From: Sphaerulina vaccinii
Taxonomy: Eukaryota; Ascomycota; Dothideomycetes; Mycosphaerellales; Mycosphaerellaceae
DNA length: 64,000 nucleotides
Direction of reading: 5' to 3'
NCBI GenBank assembly: GCA_022570795.1
Contig: JAKUDP010000016.1
Span: forward strand, 620,001-684,000
The position numbers and the translations under genes were made by a program. The notes under the pieces were generated by a model. That model saw only the letters and a list, made by a program, of their open reading frames with translations. It ran no database searches and was not told the origin of the DNA. Of this stretch, positions 32,735 through 43,501 are shown piece by piece (position 1 is the stretch's first letter; each line of letters starts with the position of its first letter).

Positions 32735-33175
32735 GCGAACATCTTCAACTTCTCTATGGCGCTTTCTGGACTTCCTGTTTCACGGCCTGCTATGGCGATG
32801 CTGTTTCGTTACTTCTGTCAGCGATGATTGAACGTGCACACCTGGTGTTTTCAAGAGCATGGTGGATATTATGAGAATAACGAGAATGACTGCCGTGGGC
32901 ATAGTCGCGAGGCACTGCTTGAAAGCTTTGTTCATGAGTTGGAGCAAAGCTGCTATGGCACATGGAGGACAAGCGACTGGTAAGGCGCACGAGATATCGG
33001 CGCAAGTAGAGCTCAGGTGAATAGTGCTGAGCGACAGAGAGGGCACCTAAAGATAGCTCTGAAATGAAAGTACTTCAACAGAAGAGTCTTTTTTTACGAC
33101 ACCCCTAATATACAGCACTCTCGACTGCGGAGTACAGCGGCTTCTGACCTTTGACCACAACGCAAGAAGTCAAAG

Positions 33176-33324
33176 AAGCACAAGAATCATCCCGGCTTCA
33201 GTGGCGCACGCAGTGCTAATCGGGGCCAAACGCCTGTGGACGTTTGCCTTGCCTTGTACTACTACTGAATTCACGCATCAGCTTTGCTGACGACTTACAG
33301 CTATACCACTATACCAAGGACGAC
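33176..33324 (-). ncRNA. tRNA-like Pol III-type unit A (of six)
   Basis: It starts GTCGTCC at 33324..33318, followed by TTGGTATAGTGG (box A-like). The hexamer ATGTAT (33355..33350) sits exactly 25 nt before the start. The hairpin CGTCAGC-AAA-GCTGATG occupies 33292..33276. The 3' element is the divergent form GATTCTTGTG (33187..33178), 137 nt from the start. There is no T-run terminator at the usual place, so this copy may be decayed. Confidence 0.55.
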
Positions 33325-33440
33325 TGATGAAGAAACACGGTTGAAACACATACATAAACATTGCCTTTCCATGAGGCCGCAAGGCATTGTCGAGCGCAGC
33401 TTCGTAGCAAAAGAGAACTGACTATGTGTCACTGGAAAGC

Positions 33441-33593
33441 ACAACAATCGCGCATCGACTTCGAGAATCGCTAGAAGCAGTACTGGTCAGAGTGCATTTT
33501 GGAGCACTCCACAGCAGTGTTGAGATCGAAAGCGTAAGACCAGCATTAGACAAAGCTGATGACTTATGGCTGCACCACTAGACTAAGGACGAC
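33441..33593 (-). ncRNA. tRNA-like Pol III-type unit B
   Basis: It starts GTCGTCC (33593..33587), then TTAGTCTAGTGG. ATATAC at 33624..33619 is exactly 25 nt upstream. The hairpin CATCAG...CTAATG has one mismatch. A box B-like TTCGATCTC follows at about 60 nt. The 3' element is GATTGTTGTG, 144 nt from the start, without the full T-run. Confidence 0.55.
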
Positions 33594-33695
33594 TGTTACA
33601 GCGACCCGAGTGCAACACGTATATCTACCTCACCCATCTGCGAGGTAGTGAAAGCAGCTTTCTGTCAATCGCGGCAAAAGATTGATCAAGAAGAC

Positions 33696-33849
33696 AAAAC
33701 AATCGCCCGTTCGCGCATGCTAGTGTACACAGGACGAGAAACCATGCCAGGTCTGCTATTTTCGACCTTGTGGAACTTCGATTTCTGCGACTGAGGCAGC
33801 ATCAGACAAAGCTGATGACTTACAGCTTTACCACTGGACCAAGGACGAT
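33696..33849 (-). ncRNA. tRNA-like Pol III-type unit C
   Basis: It starts ATCGTCC (33849..33843), then TTGGTCCAGTGG. ATGTAC at 33880..33875 is exactly 25 nt upstream. The hairpin CATCAG-CTTTGT-CTGATG is perfect. The 3' element GATTGTTTTG with a TTTT tract (33699..33696) lies 145 nt from the start. Its 3' half is clearly related to unit D (shared AAGGTCG, AGACCTG and GCATG segments). Confidence 0.65.
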
Positions 33850-33962
33850 CATTGAGTGATGCCGCTCACGGGACGTACATCAACCTCACTCCAGGAGGCC
33901 GCAAGTGAAGGCCAAAAGCAGCTGCTGTATCAAAAGAAGATGGATATGTACGACTGAGAAGC

Positions 33963-34080
33963 AAAACAATCGCCACTTCTCGCATGTTAGTGTATCGACA
34001 CTGAGTCATGTCAGGTCTGTTGAACGACCTTGGGAATACTCGATCTTTCCCACTGAGTATACCACTAGACTTGGGACGAC
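33963..34080 (-). ncRNA. tRNA-like Pol III-type unit D
   Basis: It starts GTCGTCC (34080..34074), then CAAGTCTAGTGGTATAC. ATATAC at 34111..34106 is exactly 25 nt upstream. It lacks the family hairpin but has another one (TGGGAA...TTCCCA) at the same place and is about 35 nt shorter. The 3' element GATTGTTTTG with TTTT (33966..33963) is 109 nt from the start. It is divergent from unit E. Confidence 0.65.
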
Positions 34081-34111
34081 TATTGTGAAGGCGAGAGTCT
34101 GGGTTGTATAT

Positions 34112-34201
34112 GATCATTCATATGAGAGGGTCATACTGGATCGTGATGAGTCTTTCCATCAGGGCTCAGAGCCTAAAAGGCATGGCAAGATATGAGTGCA
34201 C
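34112..34201. promoter_or_regulatory. Divergent promoter centre of the tRNA-like cluster
   Basis: Ninety bases separate the A/T hexamer of the leftward unit D (ATATAC, 34111..34106) from that of the rightward unit E (ATATAC, 34202..34207). Units on the left side all run left and those on the right side all run right, so this is the axis of the cluster. Confidence 0.55.
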
Positions 34202-34232
34202 ATATACAGTCCTCAGCCAGCTCTCTTCAACA

Positions 34233-34375
34233 GTCGTCCGTGGTCTAGCGGAATCCTCGTAAGTCGTCGGCATAGCTGATGCTGAGATGTGCTTACCAGT
34301 CCTCAACACCCAAGCCTATTCGGCTCGGGTCGTTGTCTTTGAAATGCTGTACGTTCAGTGCGCGGCGATTGTTTT
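34233..34375 (+). ncRNA. tRNA-like Pol III-type unit E
   Basis: It starts GTCGTCC (34233-34239), then GTGGTCTAGCGG. ATATAC at 34202-34207 is exactly 25 nt upstream. The hairpin CGTCGGC-ATA-GCTGATG keeps pairing by G-T wobble. The 3' element GATTGTTTTG is 134 nt from the start, with TTTT at 34372-34375. Shares CTTCAACA immediately upstream of the start region with unit F (CTTTCAACA). Confidence 0.7.
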
Positions 34376-34462
34376 GCCTTTTGATGTTTAGAAGAGCAAC
34401 TTCATTCAGGTCATCTCCTTACTTGGAGGTATATATCCAGTTGTTATGGCATTCTTTCAACA

Positions 34463-34604
34463 GTCGTCCGTGGTCTAGCGGTATACCTGTAAGTCGTTGG
34501 CATAGCTAATGCTTGGTCGAACAATGTGAACCTGGAAGAGCTTACTGTATTGTGCAGTCAGTGCGTACGGGATGTGTGACCCGTTTGCAAAGAGCGATAG
34601 TTTT
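34463..34604 (+). ncRNA. tRNA-like Pol III-type unit F
   Basis: It starts GTCGTCC (34463-34469), then GTGGTCTAGCGGTATACC. TATATC at 34432-34437 is exactly 25 nt upstream within GTATATATCC. The hairpin CGTTGGC-ATA-GCTAATG shows a compensatory C-G to T-A change relative to the other units. GGTCGAAC (box B-like) follows. The 3' element GATAGTTTTG is 133 nt from the start, with TTTT at 34601-34604. Confidence 0.7.
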
Positions 34605-34668
34605 GTCTTTTGTATCGCCTCAGGCTCATTATAGACTCTATCTGTGACCATCTTCTTTCGTAGATCGC

Positions 34669-36609
34669 TCAGAACGCATCGAAAGAAGCTAACGCCAAGG
34701 CTCTATCAACGTCCCTTCTCTTATATCCTGGCGTTCGGCTCAGGCATACACCGGACACAACGAGGACTGCGGTAAGAGTCAGCAAGATGCCACATAGAGC
34801 GAAGATCACTTGGAAATGGAGGTACTCACTTTTCACAAACTTCGCCACATCAACAATGATAGTCTTCTTAGTGCCAGCAACCGGTGTTGTTGACGTCGCT
34901 CTCGCCATGATCATAGCAGATCTATCGACGCCAGTGTCGCTCGGCTCAGGCAAATACTCCTCAGTAGACTTCGATCCTTCCCAAGTATTCAAAGCCGGAA
35001 CACCAGGATTGATTGTAGGCTCCAAAGGCATATGCGTCCGCATAGTCTCTCCAGGCTGCAAGAAATTCATCCAACTACCAGTCGAAGCATCCGAGAAGCC
35101 AACTGTGCTAGACGTGGTCACAGTAGCCATGGCATTGTACACACTCGCGTCTATGCCCATGCCATTGAGATGATACATCTGTTCTCTGTCAAATGGTCGC
35201 GGAGGTGGACTTCGCTGAAAGGAACTCGAGCTTGTCGGCGGAGTCTTACTGCCACTTGAGGAGTACGGAGTAGAGTCAGTGCCTGTACCGCTCGCGTGGC
35301 TCGGCGGAGCAGATTGTATCACGACTTCAGCTTCTGTGAAAGACGAAGCAGGATCGATGAAGATGCCTTTTTCTTCCAGATAGCCTTCTACATCGTAAGG
35401 ATCGAACCATTCGCCTTGGAACCCAGCAATATCGACTGTCATGTCAACAGTAATGTTGTCTTTCGCGGCGTTCTCGAGTAAAGCCAGAGTGTGTGGCCTG
35501 ACGATACCCATATGCCAACTTTCCTTCTTTGGTGTGACGTTACCAAAAGGATCTCGGCGAGGGTAGTGGGTGCCTGCTCCACCGACGTGTATGAGCGCAG
35601 TTTCTTGATCCAGGTTCTCATGAGGACCTCTTTCGAGCATAGTTTTCATCTGCAGGATCATCTTCTCGCGAGTTCTGCTCATGAATGAGAGGCGGAAGAC
35701 TCGGTCGTATGTTGCTGGCCGACGTTGAGGATCAAGGAGGAGTTGATATCCTTGTTCGACTGCAGCTCGATGTAGCCGGCGACCGAAAGTCGTCTCTTGG
35801 AATGAATATGTTCGTGGAGGACTTATCGATGCTGGAATGGCAGAGTACTCTGGCACTTCTATTCGGTAGACGTCGAAGTTTTGTTGTTGATGTGGTCGGT
35901 GTTGATCAGCAGGTTCTTTGGACGAGGATACCAGCGCAGTAGAAGTGGTGTCAAAAGGAGGGAAGTAATCGTGGCTCACGTCCATGCTATCTGCTTCTTG
36001 CATGTACAGCGTATAGCCAAGTCCTACTGATGTGGGATCTCGTTGCTTTGGCTGCTGTTGCTGCAGGATGGCAGACCGGTCTATCCAAGAAGGGACGTTC
36101 TTCGGCTCCAGAGTAGCCTGGAGAGACTCTGTGTTGCAGCCATGAACAGAGCTTGTCGACTCTCGGTAAGTTCTGCTAGGCAGTGGTAGTTCATCAGAGC
36201 AGTCCTCGCTTGGGTTGCGAACACATTTCATTAATGTTTCGAACTGCGTGGCTGTCTCGCGAACATCTTCCAGTTGTCTGTCCGGAAGTCCAGTATGAAA
36301 GAGGCGATCATGATGATCCAGGAACGCCTTATTCATGAGCTCGACCGTGTTGGTCAGCTCGGAAACTCGCTTGCGAAGTTCTTCGAGAGTCGACTCCTTC
36401 CTCTGTCGATACGCTCTCTGAGCCATTCGGATCTGGGTTCTTCGACGATCTGCGGCGGACTCATCTTGCTTGTCCACTCGAGGTCGGCCTCGCTTCTTGC
36501 CATCGTCACCACTATCTCCATCTGCAGAAACAGAAGTCCTTGCTTTGCGTTTCTTCGACGATACACCTATCGATGCCGATTGTGTCTGAGTCTGTGTTCT
36601 GGTCTCCAT
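34669..36609 (-). CDS. bZIP transcription factor, fungal QIR-x-AQRAYRQRKE type
   Basis: Two exons, 36609..34830 and 34766..34669 (63-bp intron, GTGAGT donor, CCGCAG acceptor, phase 1), give 625 residues. An unspliced reading would also stay open through the intron. Splicing yields the KFVK-ILVVSGVCLSRTPGYK join, which fits the conserved C-terminal box of this family better. The start was set at METRTQTQTQ. A basic stretch KKRGRPRVDK precedes the basic region at about 54-72 (RRRTQIRMAQRAYRQRKE) and a leucine zipper to about 95. The usual invariant Asn of the basic region is Ile here, as in a known fungal bZIP subgroup. The long middle is Ser/Pro/Gln-rich. A conserved core includes RTYSFQETTFGRRLHRAAVE and RRPATYDRVFRLSF. 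It is likely a nuclear regulator; targets unknown. Confidence 0.88.
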   Translation of the reverse strand: METRTQTQTQSASIGVSSKKRKARTSVSADGDSGDDGKKRGRPRVDKQDESAADRRRTQIRMAQRAYRQRKESTLEELRKRVSELTNTVELMNKAFLDHHDRLFHTGLPDRQLEDVRETATQFETLMKCVRNPSEDCSDELPLPSRTYRESTSSVHGCNTESLQATLEPKNVPSWIDRSAILQQQQPKQRDPTSVGLGYTLYMQEADSMDVSHDYFPPFDTTSTALVSSSKEPADQHRPHQQQNFDVYRIEVPEYSAIPASISPPRTYSFQETTFGRRLHRAAVEQGYQLLLDPQRRPATYDRVFRLSFMSRTREKMILQMKTMLERGPHENLDQETALIHVGGAGTHYPRRDPFGNVTPKKESWHMGIVRPHTLALLENAAKDNITVDMTVDIAGFQGEWFDPYDVEGYLEEKGIFIDPASSFTEAEVVIQSAPPSHASGTGTDSTPYSSSGSKTPPTSSSSFQRSPPPRPFDREQMYHLNGMGIDASVYNAMATVTTSSTVGFSDASTGSWMNFLQPGETMRTHMPLEPTINPGVPALNTWEGSKSTEEYLPEPSDTGVDRSAMIMARATSTTPVAGTKKTIIVDVAKFVKSEYLHFQVIFALCGILLTLTAVLVVSGVCLSRTPGYKRRDVDRALALASFDAF

Positions 36610-37688
36610 GATGAGCTCCTGGTGTTTGCGACCCACAGTGATGAGTGAGCAGTGTGCAAGCCACAAGGCTGGATAGGTGATCACAGACGATCCACCTTCT
36701 GTACTACCAAGTCAAAAGGTGGGATGACTTGTGGCGTTGAAGCTGAGACTCCGTCAATCACTTGTAGTGTATGAAAGAAGGTATCGCACGAAGTACGCGA
36801 TCCAGCTACCATAACTTCATCATCGTCGGAGGAACGTTTCTTGAAGGCCTGCGAAATTTACTTCTGCTGACGATGGCTATGGCCTAGGAAGTCCAATGTA
36901 ATGTATCATCTGGCCATTCGGAGACGGAGACGGTACTGTTCTATCCTGGTTGATGCTTGGATGCCGGTATATGCCAGCCCTGCTTTGTAATTACGGTCAC
37001 GCAAGTAGCATTCTGCGGTGTGGCCGGCAACGACTTTCTGAATAGGTTTGTTGAAGTGAGGAGGAGGATTCGGAGGGCAGACGGACTTGATTACTGAACA
37101 GATGTTTGGGCCTAGGCATGGATCTGGGCCCCATGCAGCCGCCAAGATATATGTGGCTAAAACTCTATTGCACTCTAGTGCCTCTCACGGTGTCACATCA
37201 TCCGCATTGTCAGCATTATCTAAGTGAACAGTAGGACACGGGTATCAACATGGGCAAGGACAGCTGGTCCTGGTGCCATGGTGGTACAACAGAATGCTTG
37301 CAAGAAGAGCACCTTGCCGCATCAATTCAAGCTTAGGACACCCTCAATATATCCATCAAGCGCCTTCATTGAATCTGTAAGTGTTGACGCAGACGCCATA
37401 ATCTTCTCACGCGATGCATAGGTATCATATTGAATATTGACAATGCGCTCACCTTGAGCCGCCGAGAATGTCCTTTCCCTTTCTCGTCTCATACAACGAC
37501 CACCGCATATCCTAAGCGCGATAGCGATAGATTCTCAGCCGTCGATACAGCCAGAGTAAACATACAATGAACCTTCTGAACAAGGCTCCCGACACCCATA
37601 CACCGGCCCATACAAAAGCCTCGTGTCCAAAACGTGTCACTATTCAAAGAGATTCGAGCGATATAGCCAGGCCAAGCAGCTTCTCCGA
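36610..37688. other. Intergenic stretch, no firm gene
   Basis: 1.1 kb. A 79-codon minus frame at 36906-37145 with four cysteines is extended upstream by hydrophobic codons but has no ATG before a TGA. I could not find a convincing first exon for it. Confidence 0.4.
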
Positions 37689-40600
37689 TCAGCTACTGTT
37701 CGCACGAAGTAGTGCTTCCTGAGAAAAAGTTAGCAGATGTACTAAACATATCAGATCTTTATATACGTACTCTTGTCATCGGATCATCCTGGTCAGCGGT
37801 GACAATAGCTGGACTCTCCAATCCAGCAGGCCCAAGATCTGTCGCTCCTCGTGGGGTCATATTAGGCCGTTTCGGTGCTGCCAGTTTGCTCTGGTCGAAG
37901 CTGCCATCAGACGTTGAAGTCGTTGTCGATGCTGCCTCTTCTACATGGATCGAGCCGCGACTATCGCCTTTCCGTTCGAGTAGAGCACCGCCCAGAGTTG
38001 CGCATTTCAGTATCGTCTGAATAAGCTGTTGTGGTTTCAGTGGCTTGGAGAGGTATTCGTCCATCTGTGCCTGGATGCACTTTTCGCGATCACCAAGCAT
38101 AGCGTGGGCAGTGAGTGCGATGATGGGTGATCGTGCCAGCTCATGAGTCTTCTCGTACTCTCGAATGTTGGCTGTCGCTTCGAAACCTCCCATGATTGGC
38201 ATCTGTACGTCCATAAGGACAACATCGAAGCGCTTCTTCTTGATCGCCTCGTAAGCCTCGAGACCATTGTTGGCCACTGTGACTTTGTGGTTATGCTTTG
38301 TCAGAATCTTGACAGCTAGCTTCTGGTTGACAGCATTGTCCTCGGCCAGAAGGATATCGAACGTCCTTGTATGATCAGCTGACATTGGTGCTGCACGGCC
38401 CTCCAAGGCTGGGACAAGCGCGTTCCCAAGGTCAATTGGCAAACATGGCGTAGTCATGTAACTTGAGATGCCGTTCTCCAGCGCCGTCTTGAAGTTAACC
38501 GATATTGCGGGTGCCAGCATAACAATGGGTATGTACTTGAAGCGTTCGAGCCCGCGAAGCTTCTGCGCAGTTTCGGTGTTGTCCACGATCACACAATCGT
38601 ACTGGTCCTGAGGGCTGAGCTCGGATGGTGGTGTTCTGCCGTTCCCGACAACACAAGGTACCAGATCCAAAGCTCTGATGCTTGCAGATATTTGCTCGGA
38701 GTTATCAATAAAGCCGTTGTCAACGAATAGCACATTATGCTTCCGGTACTGCTGGAGTTGAGGCATGACTTTGTGCACATCAGGGTTGCCCAACCGAGCA
38801 ACACAGGTGAAGAAGAACGTGCTGCCAGAGCCATATGAGGACTCGACCCACATCTTTCCGCGCATGAGTGTGACCAGTCTTCGTGAGATTGACAGTCCCA
38901 AGCCTGTACCACCAAATTTACGGGTCGTAGAGCCGTCTGCTTGCTGGAATGTATCGAAGATCAGGTCGAGCTTGTTAGAGTGGATGCCAATACCAGTATC
39001 AGCAACAGCGAACTTCACAACCACCTCACCCTCGCCGCACTGGACCGACGTGTCTGAGAAGATCTTCACACGCACTTCTCCGTGCTCGGTGAACTTGATG
39101 GCATTTCCTGCCAAGTTCAGAATGATCTGTCGCAGTCGGAACGAGTCGCCCACAATGTAGTCAGGCACAGACGCATCCGTGTCATAGATCAAGCTGATAT
39201 CTTTCTCGTTGGCTCGCACTGCAAGCGACTTCAGACTGTTAAACACCAAGCCGCGCAATGAGAATGGCTCTTCTTCCAAGATCATGCGATTCGCCTCGAT
39301 CTTTGAAATGTCCAGAATATCGTCGATGATGGTGAGTAGACTGTTGGCGAGGGAGAACACAATGTTCAACATATCGCGTTGGTTCTGTTCCAGCTCCGTG
39401 TCCAATGTCAATTGGGTCATGCCAATGATGCCGTTCATGGGGGTACGGATCTCGTGTGACATGTTGGCCAGGAACTCGGACTTCGTCTTGTTGGCCAACT
39501 CGGCGGCCTCCCTTGCTTGATTGTTCTTCTGGATACTTTCGCGCAAGTTGAGTACCATCTTGTTGATCTTGTTCTTGAGCTCGTTCATTTCACCTGATGC
39601 CTCTACATTAATCATTTTGGTGAAGTCGCCCTTCATCGCAGCGTGTGTGATGTCAGCGAATGCTCGCACTTGCGAAGTCAAGTTCTGGGCCATGATGTTG
39701 ACATCTGTTGTAATCTCCTTCCAGCGACCAGTAATGCCGTCGACTTCAGCTTGACCACCCATTCTGCCATCGACACCGACATCGCGTGCTACTCGCTTAA
39801 CAGCAAGAGACCAGGCGTCTAGTCTTGTCACCATGTCGTTGATGGTGTCTTTTAGCGTTTGAATCTCTCCTTGGGCGTGGACCTTGATCCTTTGACTCAT
39901 GTCTCCTCTTGCGATGGCTTGAGTGACATCTGAGATACTGCGCACTTGTCCTGTCAGGTTGTTCGCCATCGTGTTGACATTGTCGGTTAAAGTCTTCCAC
40001 TCGCCCTCGACATTCTCTACGCGGGCCTGTCCTCCCAACACACCTTCTGTTCCGACTTCTTTCGCCACTCTGGAGACTTGGCTTGCAAACGTGCCCAGTC
40101 TGTCTACCATGGTGTTGATGGTATTCTTGAGCGCAAGAATCTCGCCTTGGACTTCAGCTTGCACTTTCTTTGTCAAGTCTCCTTGCGCGACTGCAGTAGT
40201 GACTTCGGCAATCTCGCGCACTTGTGTCGTAAGGTTCATGGCCATGCCGTTCACATTTTCAGTCAAGTCTTTCCACGTGCCTTCCACTCCATGCACGGTA
40301 GCTTGTCCTCCAAGTCGTCCTTCAGTACCGACTTCGCGTGCCAGATTCGTCACCTCGGTCGAGAATTGTCGTAATTGATGCACCATGGAGTTGATTGTCG
40401 TTTTCAGAGCCAGGATCTCACCCTTACATTGCGCTCTGACTTGTTGTGTCAGATCACCCTTCGCTACGGCTGTAGTCACCTCTGCAATGTCACGGACTTG
40501 CGCCGTAAGATTGTTCGCCATGGCGTTCACATTGATCGTAAGATCATGCCACATGCCTTGCACGCCTTCAATCTGCGCTTGCCCGCCAAGAATACCTTCA

Positions 40601-41731
40601 GTACCGACATCACGGGCGACTCTCGTAACTTCTGTGGCGAAAGTTCGTAGCTGTCCCACCATGGCGTTGATCGTTTGCTGTAGCTGGAAGATTTCACCTT
40701 TCGCAGGCCGCTGAATCATGCGGCTAAGATCACCTTGAGCTACTGCTGTAGTGACCACGGCAATTTCACGGACCTGGTCAGTCAAGTTCTGCGCCATCAC
40801 GTTCACTGACACCTGTTAGCATGATATCCAGAGAAGAAGTGTTTCTCCACGTACCGTTCTGCGTAAGCTCTGCCCAGATGCCATCCACCCCAGGAACAAC
40901 AGCCTGGCCACCAAGTCGACCTTCGGTGCCTACTTGTTTGGCTAAGTTGGTGACCTGACTGGCAAATTCTTGCAACTGATCCACCATTTGATTTATAGTG
41001 TGCTTAAACCTTGCAATCTCGGGGTCCTTCTCAGTCGCGTGGATGAGCACTTTCTTGCTCAGATCTCCATTGGCCACAGCCGTAATGATGGTGCCGATTT
41101 CTCGAAGCACCTTCTGGTACGTGGCATTGATCTGTGCATTCTTCTCAATCTCCCGTTTCAGCTGCTCTATCGACTGCGAATTACCCAGCGTGTTGAGCGC
41201 TGCGCGGGTTGCAGTCTGCTGATGCGTGAGTTGCGCCTTGATCCCGTCGATGAACTCTTTCTGGGTCTTGATTTCCTGTGCTTGCTGATCGATGTGCTCT
41301 CTCAGCACAGTGAACTGCTCCTCGGTGAGCTGTCTCATGGCCGGCTCTCCCTCATTCCTGGCAAGCAGACTGTTCACCCATGACGCTGAACGCTGCCTAG
41401 GATTCAGCGGGTTGAGTGCACCGCCTTTCGGAGACGAGGCATTCTCTGTGATAAAGGCTGAAGTCACAGGCTCGTTTGGGGTCATGGGCAGCGAGCTCAG
41501 CCCACTATGCGCTCTAGTTTCGAGAAACTGTATGCGTGTAGACAGATTCGTCAACTCGCGCTCCAGAGTGCGCTTCTCGACAGTGTCTTCGCCGGGCAAA
41601 GTGATCTTGCTGCTCTTGACGCCATTGGCGATAGCAGACGCGGGAAACGAATCTGCATCGAGTGGGGCGTATTGTTTCGCGAAATTAGACAGTATACTGG
41701 CGACCGCCGCCGAGGTCTCCTCGTGCGGCAT
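37689..41731 (-). CDS. Group III hybrid histidine kinase (Nik1/Os-1 type)
   Basis: Three exons, 41731..40855, 40805..37771 and 37718..37689, give about 1313 residues. The last exon encodes only EALLRANSS. An in-frame ATG at 41776 would lengthen the N-terminus by 15. After a variable head and a coiled region come six HAMP repeats, each with a pattern like VREIAEVTTAVAQGDLTKKV. The HisKA domain has FLANMSHEIRTPMNGIIGMT with His 743. The ATPase domain shows GNAIKFTEHG, DTGIGI and GGTGLGLSISRR. The receiver domain has DILLAEDNAVNQKL and VVLMDVQMPIMGG with Asp 1158. There is no membrane segment, so it is cytosolic. In fungi this kinase sits above the HOG pathway in osmotic response and is the target of phenylpyrrole and dicarboximide fungicides. 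The repeats read intact, with no obvious truncation. Confidence 0.97.
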
Positions 41732-43501
41732 CGTGTTGTGTAGTGAACGCGAGTGGCTAACCGGCGGGCATGGCAATTTGGGTTGATCGAAAGGACTCCT
41801 GCGCTTCGTCGTGACGATGGAGTGGGTTGTATGCGTACGCGTGCAGGGCTCGAGTCTAGCGTGGTGGTCGTAGGATCAGCGTTGCTGGTGCAGAAGCATG
41901 TGACGTTCTTGTGATCGGTGGTGTAGGTAAAATGTACGGTAGCGTCGTCGTAGGCGGTGTAGTAGCTGGTATCTCGTTGGGATGATGTACTGAGGCAGAC
42001 CTGAGCAGGAGGTTGCAGTTGTCGCTTCAAGGGTGTGGGCCTTAATCGTTGCAGGGTTTGTCGCTGTAGGAGCGGGATAGAGATCGGGTTGTGTTCATGA
42101 GCTAGGGTGTGCGTAGGCGCCGTAGACACCTCTATGTTCGTTTTCGCGCGCAGAGTCGTATGCGCTCCAACACGATCTCGTCGTCTGGCTAGTTTGGGAG
42201 AAGGAGTACTCCACGTTTGGACGGCAAGGTACACTCAGAGAGTTCAGCTATGGACGCCACCAGCGGCACTCTCCAAAGAGCCAGGAGACAACGAGGACAA
42301 CAACGATTCCACAATCAGTGACGACAGTGGCCTTGACGGACCTGAGCCTTCAAAGGGACGCGCACGCGAGACTCGAATGTGTGGTCTGGGACAAAGCCAA
42401 TAATTTCTGTGTACCAAAGGAGCGGAGCGTGAGCCCCATCTGCTTGGCCGGGTACGAGTATGGTATTGATGGATTCTCCTTCGTACTGCGGCAGATCACT
42501 ATATCGCGCGACCAAGAACCAACACAATTTCGACACAGGCGAGGGGATTATACACTCTCTTTCCGCAGAACCTCCTCGTGATACTACTACCTTTAGCGAC
42601 TGCCATCATATCGCAAACTGCTTGATATACTGCTTGATATCTCGAGCACGGGGTCAGCGATCGCGATCTCTGTGACGCAAGAGGCGCTTGTCGTTCATTC
42701 CAATCGTTGTACCGATACACAGCGCCCTCTTGTGTACTGTGAGCAACTTCGAAGCGCTTGAAGCGATCTTCAAATCTCATATGGTGCACACTGAAACAGG
42801 AGAATTGTTCTTTGAACCGCAACGGAAGCCCTTCAATCTTCTTGCATGGCTTGCATGGTTCAGTGCAAGCCGGCCGGCGCAGGGCAAAGGCTAATCATGA
42901 CGATGATCTTGGCGGCTTCGTGAAGCAGACCCTGCATCCAAGCCATGTCTATATATGGGTGGTGTGGACAAAACATCAAGAAAAGTGAGATGTAGAACCA
43001 GAATGTTCTCCTTCTTATGGCAAGAAGCTGTTCAAAAATCGGTCTCTCATTCAATCATATCGTTATCGTCAGCATCGCTTGTCACGCTCATGCCCAACAG
43101 GGAAGCTATGTCTACAGCATGCTCGATGACATCTGTCAGATGTGAAACGTCTTCACCATCCTAGACGTCTCTTCCAACAGCTCAACGTGCCATTTTGTAG
43201 CTCGTCAGTCGTAAGTGCCATCATTCCTCAGATCCGCCCCCATTGTCCAACGACAGTTTTCTCGAATGACCGATGCCTAGTGGTCCAGCTGCTCTACCTC
43301 CTAGTACCTCAAGGCTCGAAGACATTGGTCGTTACCGTTTGCTGGAGTCTTCACTCCGGGGTGCACAGACGGCCGCAACCGCGAGAGACATCAGGCGCAA
43401 GTTTGTCTCCCGGACGAAACCTCTCCGGTCCAGTATGAACTTTGCTTGCACATCGAGGCGGCTTGTAGTGGCATAGGCAGCGCAAGATCGTGGAGAGAAC
43501 T
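41732..43501. other. Upstream region of the histidine kinase, no gene seen
   Basis: 1.8 kb with only short frames. It presumably holds a long kinase promoter/leader. A tRNA-like patch near 43270-43320 was considered and rejected. Confidence 0.4.

Noticed and set aside
36906..37145. A short four-cysteine frame with hydrophobic upstream codons that could be a secreted peptide
   Set aside because: No ATG before an upstream TGA, and no upstream exon with a believable signal peptide could be joined.
43260..43330. A tRNA-like patch (CTAGTGGTCCAGCTGCTCTACC)
   Set aside because: It contains box-A-like letters on both strands, but anticodon and T arms do not pair, so no tRNA could be drawn.
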